Translations under genes and position numbers: made by a program
In this document: piece by piece, positions 11,401 through 21,201 of the stretch
Layout: every line of letters begins with the position of its first letter
Position numbering within the stretch: position 1 is the first letter of the stretch
Source of the DNA: Diphasiastrum complanatum
Taxonomy: Eukaryota; Streptophyta; Lycopodiopsida; Lycopodiales; Lycopodiaceae
Assembly: GCA_029204225.1 (NCBI GenBank)
Contig: CM055107.1
Span: 10,088,472 to 10,152,471, forward strand
Length of the DNA stretch: 64,000 nt
Direction: 5' to 3'
The notes under the pieces: model-generated
Database searches by the model: none
What the model saw: the letters and a program-made list of their open reading frames with translations, nothing else
What the model was told of the DNA's origin: nothing

Positions 11401-11765
11401 TTACTCTTAGTGACTATGATCCTTCCATGTATCTAAAGTTTGTTGATAGCAATATTGTCATTCTTCTAATTTATGTTGATGACATTATTCTTTGTGGAAG
11501 TTGTATCAAGCTAGTTGATGAAACCAAGCTAGCACTTGGATGTGAGTTTAAAATGCAAGATCTAGGAGAGATACATTACATCCTAGGCCTAGAAATTGAT
11601 TTTTATGAAAATCATGTCTTTATATGCCAATCTAGATATGCTCACTCTATGTTGAAAAAATTCCATATGGAAAATTCTAAGAGCATAGATACTCCAATGG
11701 AGCAAATTGTAATAAAGGTGATGAAAGATCCTTTGAGGACATCACACTTTTTAGGAGTCTTGTAG
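8448..11765 (+). CDS. CopA Gag-Pol polyprotein (Gag, protease, integrase, reverse transcriptase)
   Basis: I take the start at ATG 8448 (MSSMGSSLLEPSERL), matching the Gag starts of the related copies CopB and CopF; the frame is open slightly further upstream but without a better ATG. Numbering from this Met: the copia Gag (UBN2-type) fold covers about 10-200; zinc knuckle CFYCGKKGHYATNC at about 261; aspartic protease motif YIDSGASSHM with Asp at about 321; GAG-pre-integrase zinc finger HRRLGH at about 454; integrase catalytic triad at about D518, D580 and E616 (HSDVH, RSDGGGEY, NGAAERKN); RT from about 840 with QLDVSNAFLNG, SLYGLKQAPRSWY and the catalytic YVDD at about 1009-1012. The frame ends at a TAG at 11763-11765, where a shift has occurred: the expected LFRSLVGSLIWL continues in another frame, leading into RNase H. 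The element encodes all activities for retrotransposition, but RNase H is out of frame. Confidence 0.95.
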   Translation: MSSMGSSLLEPSERLTTSNYSIWKMRMESILILQDVMDIVLGLEEEPQVLQEVQKYKKRARMALHYIKMNVSNEILREIGTCTTIKEAWDCLKAIYEAKNTSRLLTLRNQIFQSSQKSDESASSYVLRVKDIHRELACIGDSINQNELVQVILNGLRSEFDNLVQSYAIKEELPSLEALQSVLISEESRQEYKLLRMDKLSLTHNDGKALFAKDKHKERSKNQHQQSSSNDKVKSKDKDEEEDDSSNASSSKLKKKKKIKCFYCGKKGHYATNCFKKKNQLKQANITNEKEDTIASDGEGSLMVSSFSSTPFKKDGLWYIDSGASSHMCSSKDSFSSIAPYDGVKKSIYIANDFECPIEGIGNIPLKLASSKVLSLSRVLYVPKLTKNLISVGQLLDNGLDVKFNVDTCTIKNNDEILALGSRFGGIYKLDPNEYVNACNVALVNKLSMEELCHRRLGHPNYKSMFSMIKESKAIGLPKSFSKKIKPCEACAFAKSHKKPFTRSSIKSKHPLELIHSDVHFSSTTSKGGATCFVTFIDDYTRFTWIYLLASKSMVFDHFLIFKAYVEKQFSFKIKALRSDGGGEYISNKFQDFCELEGIKREFSCAYSPSQNGAAERKNRSLCECAKSMRIEASLPKDFWGEAINRANYLCNRLPHIALGGKSPYEILFLKKPKVDHLRVFGCLCFVHIPLETRKKEDPSACKGIMVGYSSTKKAYRVFILSTSQVIESRDVVFHEDQHSSFEEAEIKKSMDASSIIDFEDNHDVMGSRFEEDSPRIFSPRRSMRDRSEPKRISYVDKGKQVDLDSTNYVFYVSHEEPKNVQEALNTKEWYDAMKQEYDALITSNTWELVDPPSNKHVIGCKWVFRIKFNHDGTINKHKARLCAKGFAQIHGLDYEETFAPVTKMVTIRILISLAWFFKWKVFQLDVSNAFLNGYLEEEIYMEQPQGFTKDESKVCLLFKSLYGLKQAPRSWYSRLNSFLISLGFTLSDYDPSMYLKFVDSNIVILLIYVDDIILCGSCIKLVDETKLALGCEFKMQDLGEIHYILGLEIDFYENHVFICQSRYAHSMLKKFHMENSKSIDTPMEQIVIKVMKDPLRTSHFLGVL

Positions 11766-12427
11766 GCTCCTTGATTTGGCTTACCATTACTAGGCCCGAT
11801 CTTAGTTTTTGTGTGCACAAATTGAGTCAATTTATGCAAGAACCTAAGATCCATCATTGGAAGATGGCCAAGAGGAGTTTAAGATATGTATCTTCATCTT
11901 GTGATTATGGTCTACTCTATAAAAGTGAAGATCTATCCATTATTGGCTACTCGGATTCGGACTTTGCAAGTGACAAAATGGATCGAAAGTCTATTAGTGC
12001 ATACACTATCTTTCTTGGAGGCAATCTAATATCCTGGCTTTCCAAAAAGCAAGATACTATATCTCTCTCTTCATGTGAGGCTGAGTACAAAGCACTCACT
12101 ACAACTACCAAAGAAGTGCTTTGGATCAAGAGGTTATTAATGGAACTAAAGTGCATCAAAGAGGATGATCTACCAATGATCAAGTGTGATAACATCTCGG
12201 CCCAAGATCTTGCCAATAATCCCATATTTCATGCAATAAGCAAGCACATAGAAGTGGCACACCATTTTGTGAGAGAAAAGCTTATTGGAGGAGAAATCTA
12301 TTTGGAGCATGTCAACTCGTCCTCTTGTATTGCCGATCTACTCACCAAGCCTTTGAGCAAAAGTGCTTTCATCAAGCATAGATCTAATCTTGGAGTTATA
12401 TCAAGATCAATGCTCAAATCTTCATAG
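11731..12427 (+). pseudogene. CopA RNase H domain, frameshifted from the polyprotein
   Basis: Continues Pol in another frame, beginning with TLFRSLVGSLIWLTITRPDL around 11735. Visible motifs are YSDSDFASDKMDRKS, SSCEAEYKAL (catalytic Glu), CDNISAQDLANNP (catalytic Asp) and the terminal SKHIEVAHHFVREK and DLLTKPL, typical of copia RNase H. It ends at TAG 12425-12427, 18 bp before the 3' LTR. One base inserted or lost near 11723-11740 explains the break. I see no slippery sequence that would argue for programmed frameshifting, and the family normally has a single frame. Confidence 0.9.
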
Positions 12428-12445
12428 ATAATTTTTTAGGAGGAG

Positions 12446-13182
12446 TGTGAAGAATTGAAAAAGATTATCTATGTTAGATATAGGGGTCTTATGTTTTTTA
12501 CATCAAGCATCTAGGTGTAGGATGTTGATAGGAATAAATTTGGCATAGATGGCAAATTATGCATTTCCACTTGTAATGCCACTATTGAGCCAAAATAGAG
12601 TAAGAGGCTAAACACTTGCTAATTAGAGTGTAGACAAGTGTAAAGTTTTTGTTTGATGAATTCCAAGAGGTCCAATAGGATATAGAGGTGGAACCTTGTG
12701 AGGTCCAATAGGAAATTGAGGTGTGCTTGAATATAGTCCAATAGAATTAAGAGGTGCATAGATCCATGATCCAATAGGATCAAGAGGTGACAAAATGTGG
12801 TCCAATCATAGTTAAGCATAGTGGTAGCTCGTGGACCTACTAGTATAATTGTACTCCTCATTTTGAAATCAATTGATTTGGTGATTTCATGGATTTTGTG
12901 AGTTTTTGGATTTCTAGCTTTCTCTCTCTACCCGAGAGCTCTTGATGCATTTTCTCTCTCTACCCGAGAAGAGCAGCTTGTTTTTACTTAGATTATTTTT
13001 TGAATACTTCCCACACGTGTGAGTGAGAGTTGGAAGTGATTGAATGCATGTAGTAGTGTGTTTTTGCCATAGGATTCAAGATTGATCTTGAATCTCAATC
13101 TAGTCTTGATCTTGGTGCATCTACACACCTTAGGAGATCACAAGTACATGTAGTGGACAGTCCACACGTGTGAAAATCAACA
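12446..13182 (+). repeat. CopA 3' LTR
   Basis: Same length as the 5' LTR, preceded by the polypurine tract AGGAGGAG. It contains CACACGTGTG at 13012-13021 and 13163-13172. It differs from the 5' LTR by about ten bases, five of them clustered near 12883-12890. Confidence 0.96.
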
Positions 13183-13760
13183 GAAGGATCCTACTCTCCT
13201 CGGCTACAAGCACACTATGAAGCTTGTCTATGGAAGGTAGTGCATCTTGAATAGCAAAGCTTTGTACAAGATTGGAGAACTCATCTCCAAGACCATTCAA
13301 GATGATTTGAACAAGTTCATCATCATGAATACCCTCACTAATGATGGAAAGTTCTTTGTTGAGAAATTTAATTCTCAAGACATACTCTTGAGCACTCTCA
13401 TCACTCCCTCTAATGCTTTGAAGAACTTTATTTCTAATCATAAGCACTCTAGAGGTATTTATGGATTCATAAATCCCTTTGAGGTAGTTCCATGCCTCCT
13501 TGGCCGAAGTACAAGATGCCACTTCCTTTAGAAGTTCATTACTAGCATTCATTTTCAGGCAATGTAATGCTAGTCTAGCTCTCTTTTTGTTCCTCACTTG
13601 ATCTTGACCTCCTTGAGGTTCTTCTTCCTCTCCTGTGACAAGATCAAACATATCTTGGAGCACTAGTAGTGACTCCATTCTTACTTTCCAAGTTGAATAA
13701 TTATTAGAATTTAGCCTTTCACTAGCCTCAAGAAGATAGGCTCCAATTGAACCCATTCTA
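13183..13760 (-). pseudogene. CopB gag, N-terminal part (antisense copia)
   Basis: Antisense frame starting at the Met of MGSIGAYLLEASERL (near 13757), with NNYSTWKVRME, ALHCLKMNASNELL, ILNGLGDEFSNLVQSF and LVAEESRI: the copia Gag N-terminal and UBN2-type region. It is homologous to residues 1-190 of CopA Gag. It is interrupted at 13187 by the CopA insertion and resumes at 6949. The frame reads open up to the insertion point. Confidence 0.9.
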
Positions 13761-14366
13761 ACTAGTAACAAGTACAACAAATGTACTATTCAAAGGCTCT
13801 TCCTTCTTTCTTTCTCAGAATTTAGCTAAAATGCTACTTTCTTGAATCTCACTAGACTCAAGAAGCAAGATCTATAATGATCTTGAACTCAAAAAGATTT
13901 GGAAAAGTGTATTCTACACAATCTGTTCACTTAGAATCTTGGAAGTGCCAATGCCTTCCTATGATGTTTAGAATTGGTTTTAGTTTCACTCTTGAACTAA
14001 AAACATAAGCCTCAAACTCTCTCACAAGGATTTGTAGGTTTAATAAGATTCTAACACCATTCACTCATCAAATCTATAATGAAAACAATGGTTTTTCATA
14101 AGCACGTCACTAGTTTCACTCTACACAACTTGTTTGAAGCTCAAATATTGAAAAAACACAAAGTTTTGGGTGAAAGTACAACTCCAGCAGCCTCTCACAT
14201 GTGTGAGAAGTACTTCTGAACTTTACACACTAATCTAAACGTCAACATCACAAGTAAACTATTAGAAAAGGTCGCCCTCCTTCAAAGTGACTCTAGCACC
14301 AATGCTTTCACCAAAATGAAGATTCTTGGATCATCAACTAAGCTCTTTGACTTGGCTCTAATACCA
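13761..14366 (-). other. CopB untranslated leader and primer-binding site
   Basis: The antisense leader between LTR and gag. The complement of TGGTATTAGAGC, a one-base variant of the initiator-Met primer site, is at 14355-14366, adjoining the LTR. CACATGTGTG lies at 14196-14205. No ORF of note. Confidence 0.75.
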
Positions 14367-15034
14367 TGTCAAATTTCAGAGTTTATGAACTGAAATTGAT
14401 CTACAAATGATCACAAAGAGTGATTGGTAGCTTGGGATCTTGATCTATATCAAGACTAGCTTCCAAATCTAGCTTCTACTTGACAATCTTTGTGTTTCCA
14501 AGCAAAAACAATCAAAAAAGATGATCCACGGCTTCACACGTGTGAATTACAGCTACTGTACGGTCTGATAATAGAGAAATAGTTTACTTATCATTTACAA
14601 AGCATTCGTCCACAAAGAAAGTGCTTAAGAGAGTCAAAACACAATGATAGCTTCACAAACCAAGATTTCTCATCATTAGCTCAATAATGGATCCATCATG
14701 GATCAAGTACAAATTCACCATAATCTCTCTCTAAGCTGCATCTAGCATGTGTAGGACAACTCATTGTACTTATCCATATCCACTTTGGATAAGATCTATC
14801 AAGTTTGCCACATCATCCATTGGTGGTTTGTGTTGACCTTCTAGATTCCTACAATCTAGGACCTAACTCCTATAATTTAGGAGATGTCATATTAGACTCA
14901 AATGAAAGCTAATCAAAATAGCTATGAATATTACAAGTGTCATTCCACACGTGTGTACAGGCCCTCACATGTGTGGATCCACATAGATGTCTAATATTCA
15001 TCAAAAACCGTGTGAAAATTGCTAAATTCTAACA
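14367..15034 (-). repeat. CopB 5' LTR (antisense)
   Basis: 668 bp. Read on the minus strand it starts TGTTAGAATTTAGC and ends AAATTTGACA, followed by the primer site. It carries CACACGTGTG-type palindromes at 14535-14544, 14946-14955 and 14966-14975. Its right edge abuts a fragment of the 0.5-kb tandem repeat unit; there is no matching 3' LTR on the left, so CopB is 3'-truncated. Confidence 0.85.
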
Positions 15035-15150
15035 GGAATTTCGTGGACATTTAGGACCGAGAGCCAAGGACGATTCTGAAATCTATATATTGTAGTCTAA
15101 ATCTAAAGTTTGCGTCCGATGACTGATGGGAAACACGACTATGGAATCTA
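15035..15150. repeat. Remnant of the 0.5-kb tandem repeat unit
   Basis: Matches the part of the unit running from the TTCGTGGACATTT word to the CTATGGAATCTACGG word (compare 3240-3357). It is the right-hand flank of CopB. Relative to the left flank at 6703, about 140 bp of the unit are missing. Confidence 0.8.
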
Positions 15151-15226
15151 CGGCAACCTATTTGGTGTTAGTGATCCCGCCCGCTATCAACTTAGCAAGC
15201 CAATGTTGTGTAGGTGAATGTAGGTC

Positions 15227-15600
<374 letters not shown>

Positions 15601-16038
15601 AGAATTATCTGAGGTGAAAATGAATGATGAGTCCAAATGCGAAGTTGCAGAAGTACAAATAGCAGCACTGTTTGCAGGAGGCACTGGCCTAAAAAATGTT
15701 GGCATTGCCTAAACTGGTTATCCCGTGATCGGATACAAAAATCTGATACAAACATCTGGCAACTGCCAGAACGGATTGGATGTGAATCCACCACTGCTGC
15801 TATGTCTCTGGGATCCCAAGAAGTTCTCGTCCGGGTGTGCTATCGAGGGCTCGTCTGGATGTGTTATGTCAAGAAATCAGATGCCTATTTAGCGAAAACA
15901 AAAGATGTCGTGGATATCGATATCATAGGCAATTGTGTTGATGATGCAACCACTCTGAGGCTGAACGAAGACGTGTTGGAAGAAATAGAGCAAATGGCAT
16001 TATTCAAATACCAAGGCCTGCATATCAAAGGTTTGTAA
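15601..16038 (+). pseudogene. Unrecognised exon-like ORF, possible captured gene fragment
   Basis: After a plausible acceptor at 15600 the sequence reads ELSEVKMNDESKCEVAEVQI in one frame. After a shift near 15690-15720 it continues in the 15637-16038 frame, whose tail includes VDIDIIGNCVDDATTLRLN and EEIEQMALFKYQGLHIKGL. Composition is more gene-like (GC and mixed residues) than the surrounding DNA. I do not recognise the family. It has no start context, signal peptide or membrane segment. Two frames are needed to read it, so it is probably a gene fragment carried by a transposon or a decayed exon. Confidence 0.35.
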
Positions 16039-16594
16039 GGAGGCAATTATTCGGTAAGCTGCAATAACCAGAAGAATATCTCCAGAGACACGGACTGCAA
16101 CGAACGAAAAGCCACACACAATGGCCACTCCTCAACTGTGACTCTTATGAAAATATCTTTATGCTACTACTTCTCTATAATTTGCACTTAGGAGCATGAT
16201 CTTGAGACCACCACATTGTGGCTAGGCCACCTCTCAGGGAGTAAATGCGGATCAATTACATTATAGTGAAGATATTGATGTGGTCATGAAGTAGTGATCA
16301 GAATCAAATGAAATAGAGCTGGAAAGAATGGATTCATCGTATCAGAACTATACAGGGTAAGAAGAGAAGAAAAATTACATTCTTCATTTAGGATTATGGT
16401 AGACATAAGAAATCATCATGTGAAGCTAAAATATAGAGAGAAAAAAGTCTTGATTACCATGCTCATCATGTACATAGCAAAACAGAAAATGTTTAACAAA
16501 GATTGGAAAACGATCATTTGCTAAGTCTGTGTAGAGACAAAATGTTAACCTCTCTTCCGCATCCTATAACCGCAGATTGAATGTGCCCCTACTC
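16039..16594. other. Unrecognised non-coding stretch
   Basis: About 550 bp of AT-rich DNA. I see no ORF, repeat or known element. Confidence 0.5.
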
Positions 16595-16657
16595 ATCCAT
16601 CGCTACAAAAACTAATCAATCATTTGTTTAGAATCATTAGTTTCTGTAGCGATGGAT
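16595..16657. repeat. Short inverted repeat (22-bp arms, 19-bp loop)
   Basis: The arms 16595-16616 and 16636-16657 pair with one mismatch (ATCCATCGCTAC...ACTAAT against its complement). It could be a deletion derivative of a terminal-inverted-repeat transposon or simply a hairpin. Confidence 0.75.
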
Positions 16658-16811
16658 AGTTATCTGCTAGAAACTATGCTAGCTTTCTGAGTCGAAATGA
16701 ATTGACGTTATCCAACATAATATAGCATAATCTGGAATTCATTAGATTAGCACCACATTTATGCTTTTTGGTCAGCGATATTCAATTTAGCATAGTGTAA
16801 TCTAGAATGCA

Positions 16812-17432
<621 letters not shown>

Positions 17433-17637
17433 AATTCAAATTGGGTGAGAGCGGGAAGTAGGGCCATGCATGGGGAGGAGGGCCATGGGGATTAATGTGT
17501 ATGCATGGGCAGGATGCATACATACTCCTCCCCATGCATGCATTTAAAAATTTCATTCACAAAAGTGTGTGAAAGGAGGATGTATGGGTGCCCACACCCC
17601 ATGCATCCTCCTACCCCATACACATGTGCACAAATAG

Positions 17638-17639
<2 letters not shown>
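17433..17639. repeat. Spacer rich in CCATGCATG words
   Basis: CCATGCAT or ATGCATGG occurs about six times on both strands, with short inverted repeats such as GGGGAGGAGGGCCATG against CTCCTCCCCATGC. No gene. Confidence 0.5.
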
Positions 17640-17673
<34 letters not shown>

Positions 17674-17925
17674 ACATAGTTCATAGTCTAATTAGTTCAT
17701 TACACAATGTGCTTAACTTTAAGTGGATGTTTACAAAAAGAAACTAATCTGATCAGTACATTCTACATTATGAATTGTACTTAATAGGCGGACAATGCTA
17801 AGTATCTACATGCAATAGCATGATCGAATAGTAACATAGTTTGCATCAGATTTGGCAGAGAAAATATTCCATTCTTAGTGGTACCATAATCATGGTTGAC
17901 AACTGATAGTCAAGTCGATGGTCAT
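17640..17925 (-). repeat. LTR-K fragment, antisense, preceded by (TA)n
   Basis: 17640-17668 is an expanded TA run. 17669-17822 is the reverse complement of 1-165. The match continues outward to about 17925 against 57550-57650, where all copies share GGTACC and AAGTCGA words. It is the upstream LTR part, cut at the TATA box exactly as in the copy at 1-175. Confidence 0.65.
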
Positions 17926-17985
17926 ATCAATAGTCAATAGTCGATGGTCGATAGTCGATAGTCAGTGGTCGATAATAGATAATTG
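17905..17985. repeat. GATAGTCGATGGTC minisatellite
   Basis: Words of 7-14 bp of the form ATAGTCGATGGTCG repeat seven to eight times. It is the end of the LTR-K copy turned into a short tandem array. Confidence 0.75.
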
Positions 17986-18314
17986 AGATTATGAGAGTCA
18001 TCTGACTTGAACTCAAATTTTGAGTGTCAGAGTCGAATCGAGTCGACCTTTTGCACTGTCTCGATCGTCCGTGTATTTTTGCATATTGTTAAAATAAGCA
18101 TGTAAAACTATAGACTACCACGAATAACAATTCATTTCTAGAGACTGTTTTAAGGAGTGATTATGTACAGTGAATAGGAGTTCTCAAAAAATGGACTTAG
18201 GTGAGTAGGAAAAAGATTAAACTCCAATAGGATGGCAAGTTTGTGGTTTTATAGTAGATTTGGAAGTAGATCTTATGCCAAAGTGTTAAATCTAGAGATC
18301 TTATGGTGAGTGTC
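17986..18314. other. Unrecognised AT-rich stretch
   Basis: No ORF or repeat I can name. The last part (near 18270-18314) may already be degenerate copia coding sequence. Confidence 0.4.
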
Positions 18315-18660
18315 AAGCAAGAAGCTTCTCAAGTGGAGATATGGCACAAGTGGAGATATGGCACAAGAGGCTCATTTACATCGACTTCAAGTCAATGAAA
18401 ATTATGGCAAAGGATGGAGTTACTCTTGGCCTACCAAGAAGCTTGACAAAGTTGGGAATTGTATACCAAGCCAAGGCACATGAACTTCCTTTTCCAAAAT
18501 CTCTTATTAAAAGATCTTCTCTTAGAGATCCAATTCATTCTAATTTACATTTTTCTCCTAGTATTGGTGGGGCTATTATGTTTTTGAGTTTCATTGATGA
18601 TCATTATAGTAAATATGAATGACTTTATATTCTTACAAAGGCAAATGTGTTCGATATTTT
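18315..18660 (+). pseudogene. Copia integrase N-terminal fragment
   Basis: Encodes EIWHKRLIYIDFKSMK (a GAG-pre-integrase zinc finger with the second His lost: family HKRLGH), GVTLGLPRSL and then FLSFIDDHYSKYE, the start of the integrase core. Closest in pattern to CopD. A stop follows the core start and the rest is missing. It is a fragment only. Confidence 0.8.
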
Positions 18661-18719
18661 TTCTTTCATATCAACAGTGAGTACAATAGCTTGAAGTAAT
18701 AACTTCAGCTTGCTGAGCG

Positions 18720-19455
18720 TGATAACGCTGGCTATAGAAAAACTCTGATTAAAAGAGAGAGAAATTCAATTAACTCAAAATTAACTCGAATTTACACTTA
18801 CATAGCTTGAATCAGCTAATATGTAGATTTACAGGTGTCGAGAAAAAAATATCCTACAAACCTTTAATGTAATTTATGCGAGTCTTTGCATATGTACAAA
18901 GTTGTAAACCACCAACCGCCTTTGGGATATTTGGTTGTCCAACTGTTTTAGGGTTGTTGATAAGTTGGCAACATCGGTCAGCCAATGCAGCAAGAATGCG
19001 AAAAACCCGAAAAACCCAAAGGTACCCTTAGACTGAAGGTTTGCAACTCCTAAAGGTGCCCTTACACTAGAGGTATGTAAATCTCTAAGGCGCCCTTAGA
19101 TGCAAGGTAGCGAAGAAGGCGAAAAAGCCGAAAAGTGCCTTACAAGGCAGAGAAGAAGGCGAAGGTGCCTTAAACTAAAGACAGTGAAGAAGACAAAGTT
19201 GTCTTAGATTACAGGCAGCAAAAAAGACGAAAAAGGAGAACATGTCTTAAAAATGATTTCTAAGGCATTCTGGCCACTTGGCTAATGTGTCGCATTTTTT
19301 GCTAAAGAGCGAAAAAGGGCAAAGGTGCCTAAAAAATTGTTTTAAGGTAAAAGAAAGAAAATGTGAAGGTCTAAAAATATGAAGACGGCCTTCAGTTTTT
19401 TAGGATGCTCATTATTTGAATGATTTCGTTTAAGGCTGAGCATAAAAATCTAACA
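18720..19455 (-). repeat. CopC 3' LTR (antisense), with an internal minisatellite
   Basis: The right edge is clear: on the minus strand the LTR starts TGTTAGATTTTTATGC at 19455. The left edge is approximate. The 18742-19100 part recurs at 20695-21050. Inside (18990-19340) a degenerate 40-45 bp repeat is visible, with the words AAGGTGCCCTTA and GCGAAGAAGGCG. Confidence 0.8.
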
Positions 19456-19459
19456 CACA

Positions 19460-19478
19460 CCCCCCCCCCCCCCCCCCC
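19460..19478. repeat. Poly-C run (poly-G on the element strand) at the CopC polypurine tract
   Basis: Nineteen consecutive C on the + strand, two to four bases from the LTR edge. On the element strand this is a poly-G run exactly where the polypurine tract of a copia element should be, so it looks like an expanded PPT. Confidence 0.85.
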
Positions 19479-20074
19479 TAATGTGGATCCTGAAAAACTT
19501 TGAACTTCATATTTAACATATCGTTAAATCTGAAATGTTGCTCCTTTGATAGAGCTTTTGTGAAGTAATCTGGTGCCATGTAGTTTGTTCTGCAGAAGAT
19601 CAATTCTACTTCCTTACTGTGCACTTTCTCTCTAAGGTAATGATACATGATTTCTGTATGTTTGCTTCGAGAGTGAAATATTGGATTGAGAGAAAGCGCT
19701 ATTGTGCTTTGATTGTCACAATAGATTGTTGTAGGAAGTGTTTGTGTAAGATTGAGGTCTGCAAGTAGTTGTTTGAGCCAGATCACCTCTTTGGTTGCAT
19801 TTGTGGCAGCTATGTATTCAGATTCCGTTGATGATAATACAACTGAGGTCTGCTTCCGACTGTTCCATGAGATTGGGCCTTGGTTGTATAAAAATACAAA
19901 TCCAGAAGTTGATTTTCTAGTGTCGACATCTCTTACCCAATCCGCATCTAAGTAGGCTTCAAGGATGTTGGCAGTTTGGCTGCCTCCGTAGCAGATGCTG
20001 AGAGTTGTCGTTGCTTGGATGTACTTCATGACATTTGTTAGCGCTTTCCAATGAGCTATGCCTAGATTTGACAT
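19479..20074 (-). pseudogene. CopC RNase H domain (antisense copia)
   Basis: Antisense frame with YLDADWVRDVDTRKSTSGF (catalytic Asp), SSTESEYIAATNATKEVIWL (catalytic Glu), CDNQSTIALSLNPIFHSRSK (catalytic Asp) and PDYFTKAL near the end: a full copia RNase H with its active-site acidic residues. It ends right beside the polypurine tract. The upstream RT is broken. Confidence 0.9.
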
Positions 20075-20742
20075 GAACTAGTTGAGTATACTAATTGAAT
20101 ATGCAAGGTCTGGTCGCGTGCAGATCATTGCGTACATCAGTGAGCCGATGATGGATTGAAATGGGTGGCGCTTCAGCTGGCCATTCCATATTTTTCTAGC
20201 ACATTGTTGAGATATTGTTGCTGACTAATAAAAATCAGTCTGCTAGGTCGATCTTGTTGAATTTGGATTCTGAGACAATAGTGGGCTGGACCCATGTCAG
20301 TCATCTTGTATTCATGGGCCAACATGCATTTTGTATCCTTCATCAGATTCAGATTATTACTGAATAAGAGTGTATCATCTACTTAGAGAGTGATGATGAA
20401 GTAATCTGATACAGACTTGAAATAGACATTTGAGCTGCTGAGTTTGGAATGAAATCATTCTCTATCAAAATTGCATTGATCTTCTGGAACCAGACTCATG
20501 GGTGACTATTTCAGCCCGTAGAGCACCTTGTGGATTTTTCATACCAGGTGCTTTTGCTTGTTGTTGAGTTCGTATCCCTCTGGTTGTGTCATGTAGATCT
20601 CCTCTTCGATGGTTTCATTGAGGAAAGCGGTCTGGACATCCATCTGGTGGACTTGAAGATCTGGTGTGGCTGCAAAGTTGGTAACCGCCAACCACCTATA
20701 GAAAAATTTTGAGTAAAAGAGAGAGAAATTCAAGTAACTCAA
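20075..20742 (-). pseudogene. CopC reverse transcriptase fragment (antisense, multiple frameshifts)
   Basis: The 20742-20539 antisense frame gives LQVHQMDVQTAFLNETIEEE and IYMTQPEGYELN, the conserved copia RT core. Downstream (20530-20080) the RT continues in broken frames with stops. The RT starts directly at the truncated right LTR copy, so Gag, protease and integrase are deleted. Confidence 0.85.
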
Positions 20743-21050
20743 AATTAACTCAAATTAACACTTACATAGCCTAAATCAACTAATATATAGATTTACAAGT
20801 GTCGAGAAAAAAATATCTTTCAAGCCTTACGCCAGTCTTTGCATATGTACAAAGTTGGTAACCGCCAACCACCTATGGGATATTTGGTTGCCCAACTGTT
20901 TTAGGGTTGCTGATAAGTTGGCGACGTCGGTCAGCCAACGCAGCAAAAACGCGAAAAGCCGAAAAACCCAAAGGTGCCCTTAGACTGAAGGTTTGCAACT
21001 CCTGAAGGTGCCCTTACACTAAAGGTATGTAAATCCCTAAGGTGCCCTTA
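20695..21050 (-). repeat. CopC right LTR fragment
   Basis: Directly repeats 18742-19100 with moderate divergence, ending where the left copy reads GCCCTTAGAT. It overlaps the RT edge at 20695-20742, so the junction is a deletion breakpoint. Confidence 0.82.
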
Positions 21051-21196
21051 GATTTATCTTACCTCGAAAAGAAATTGAGTATAAAGTTTTTGAGACATAT
21101 TTGTAGTGCTTGTTTAAACATTTTTCTAGAGGGTGTATATGGGGAATATGTGACAATTACAAAAAAAGTGTCTTGTAGCTTGTAATGGAAATAGTA
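21051..21196. other. Spacer between CopC and CopD
   Basis: About 150 bp; nothing recognised. Confidence 0.5.
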
Positions 21197-21201
21197 AGGG
21201 G

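Larger units (their letters stand above)
6955..13182 (+). mobile_element. CopA: near-intact Ty1/copia LTR retrotransposon
   Basis: 6,228 bp, bounded by two 737-bp LTRs (6955-7691 and 12446-13182) that start TGTGAAGAATTG and end AATCAACA. The flanking 5-bp sequences are identical (GAAGG at 6950-6954 and at 13183-13187), a clean target-site duplication. It has a primer-binding site at 7692 and a purine-rich PPT at about 12437-12445. Domain order is Gag, protease, integrase, RT, RNase H, which is the copia order. By eye the LTRs differ at about ten positions, so it is a fairly recent insertion. It sits inside the gag of the antisense element CopB. One frameshift between RT and RNase H is the only obvious coding defect. 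Confidence 0.96.

Noticed and set aside
11720-11771. Programmed ribosomal frameshift in CopA
   Set aside because: No recognisable slippery heptamer, and plant copia elements normally use one frame; a simple indel is the better explanation.
16595-16657. microRNA precursor
   Set aside because: The stem is only 22 bp with no lower stem for processing; called a simple inverted repeat.
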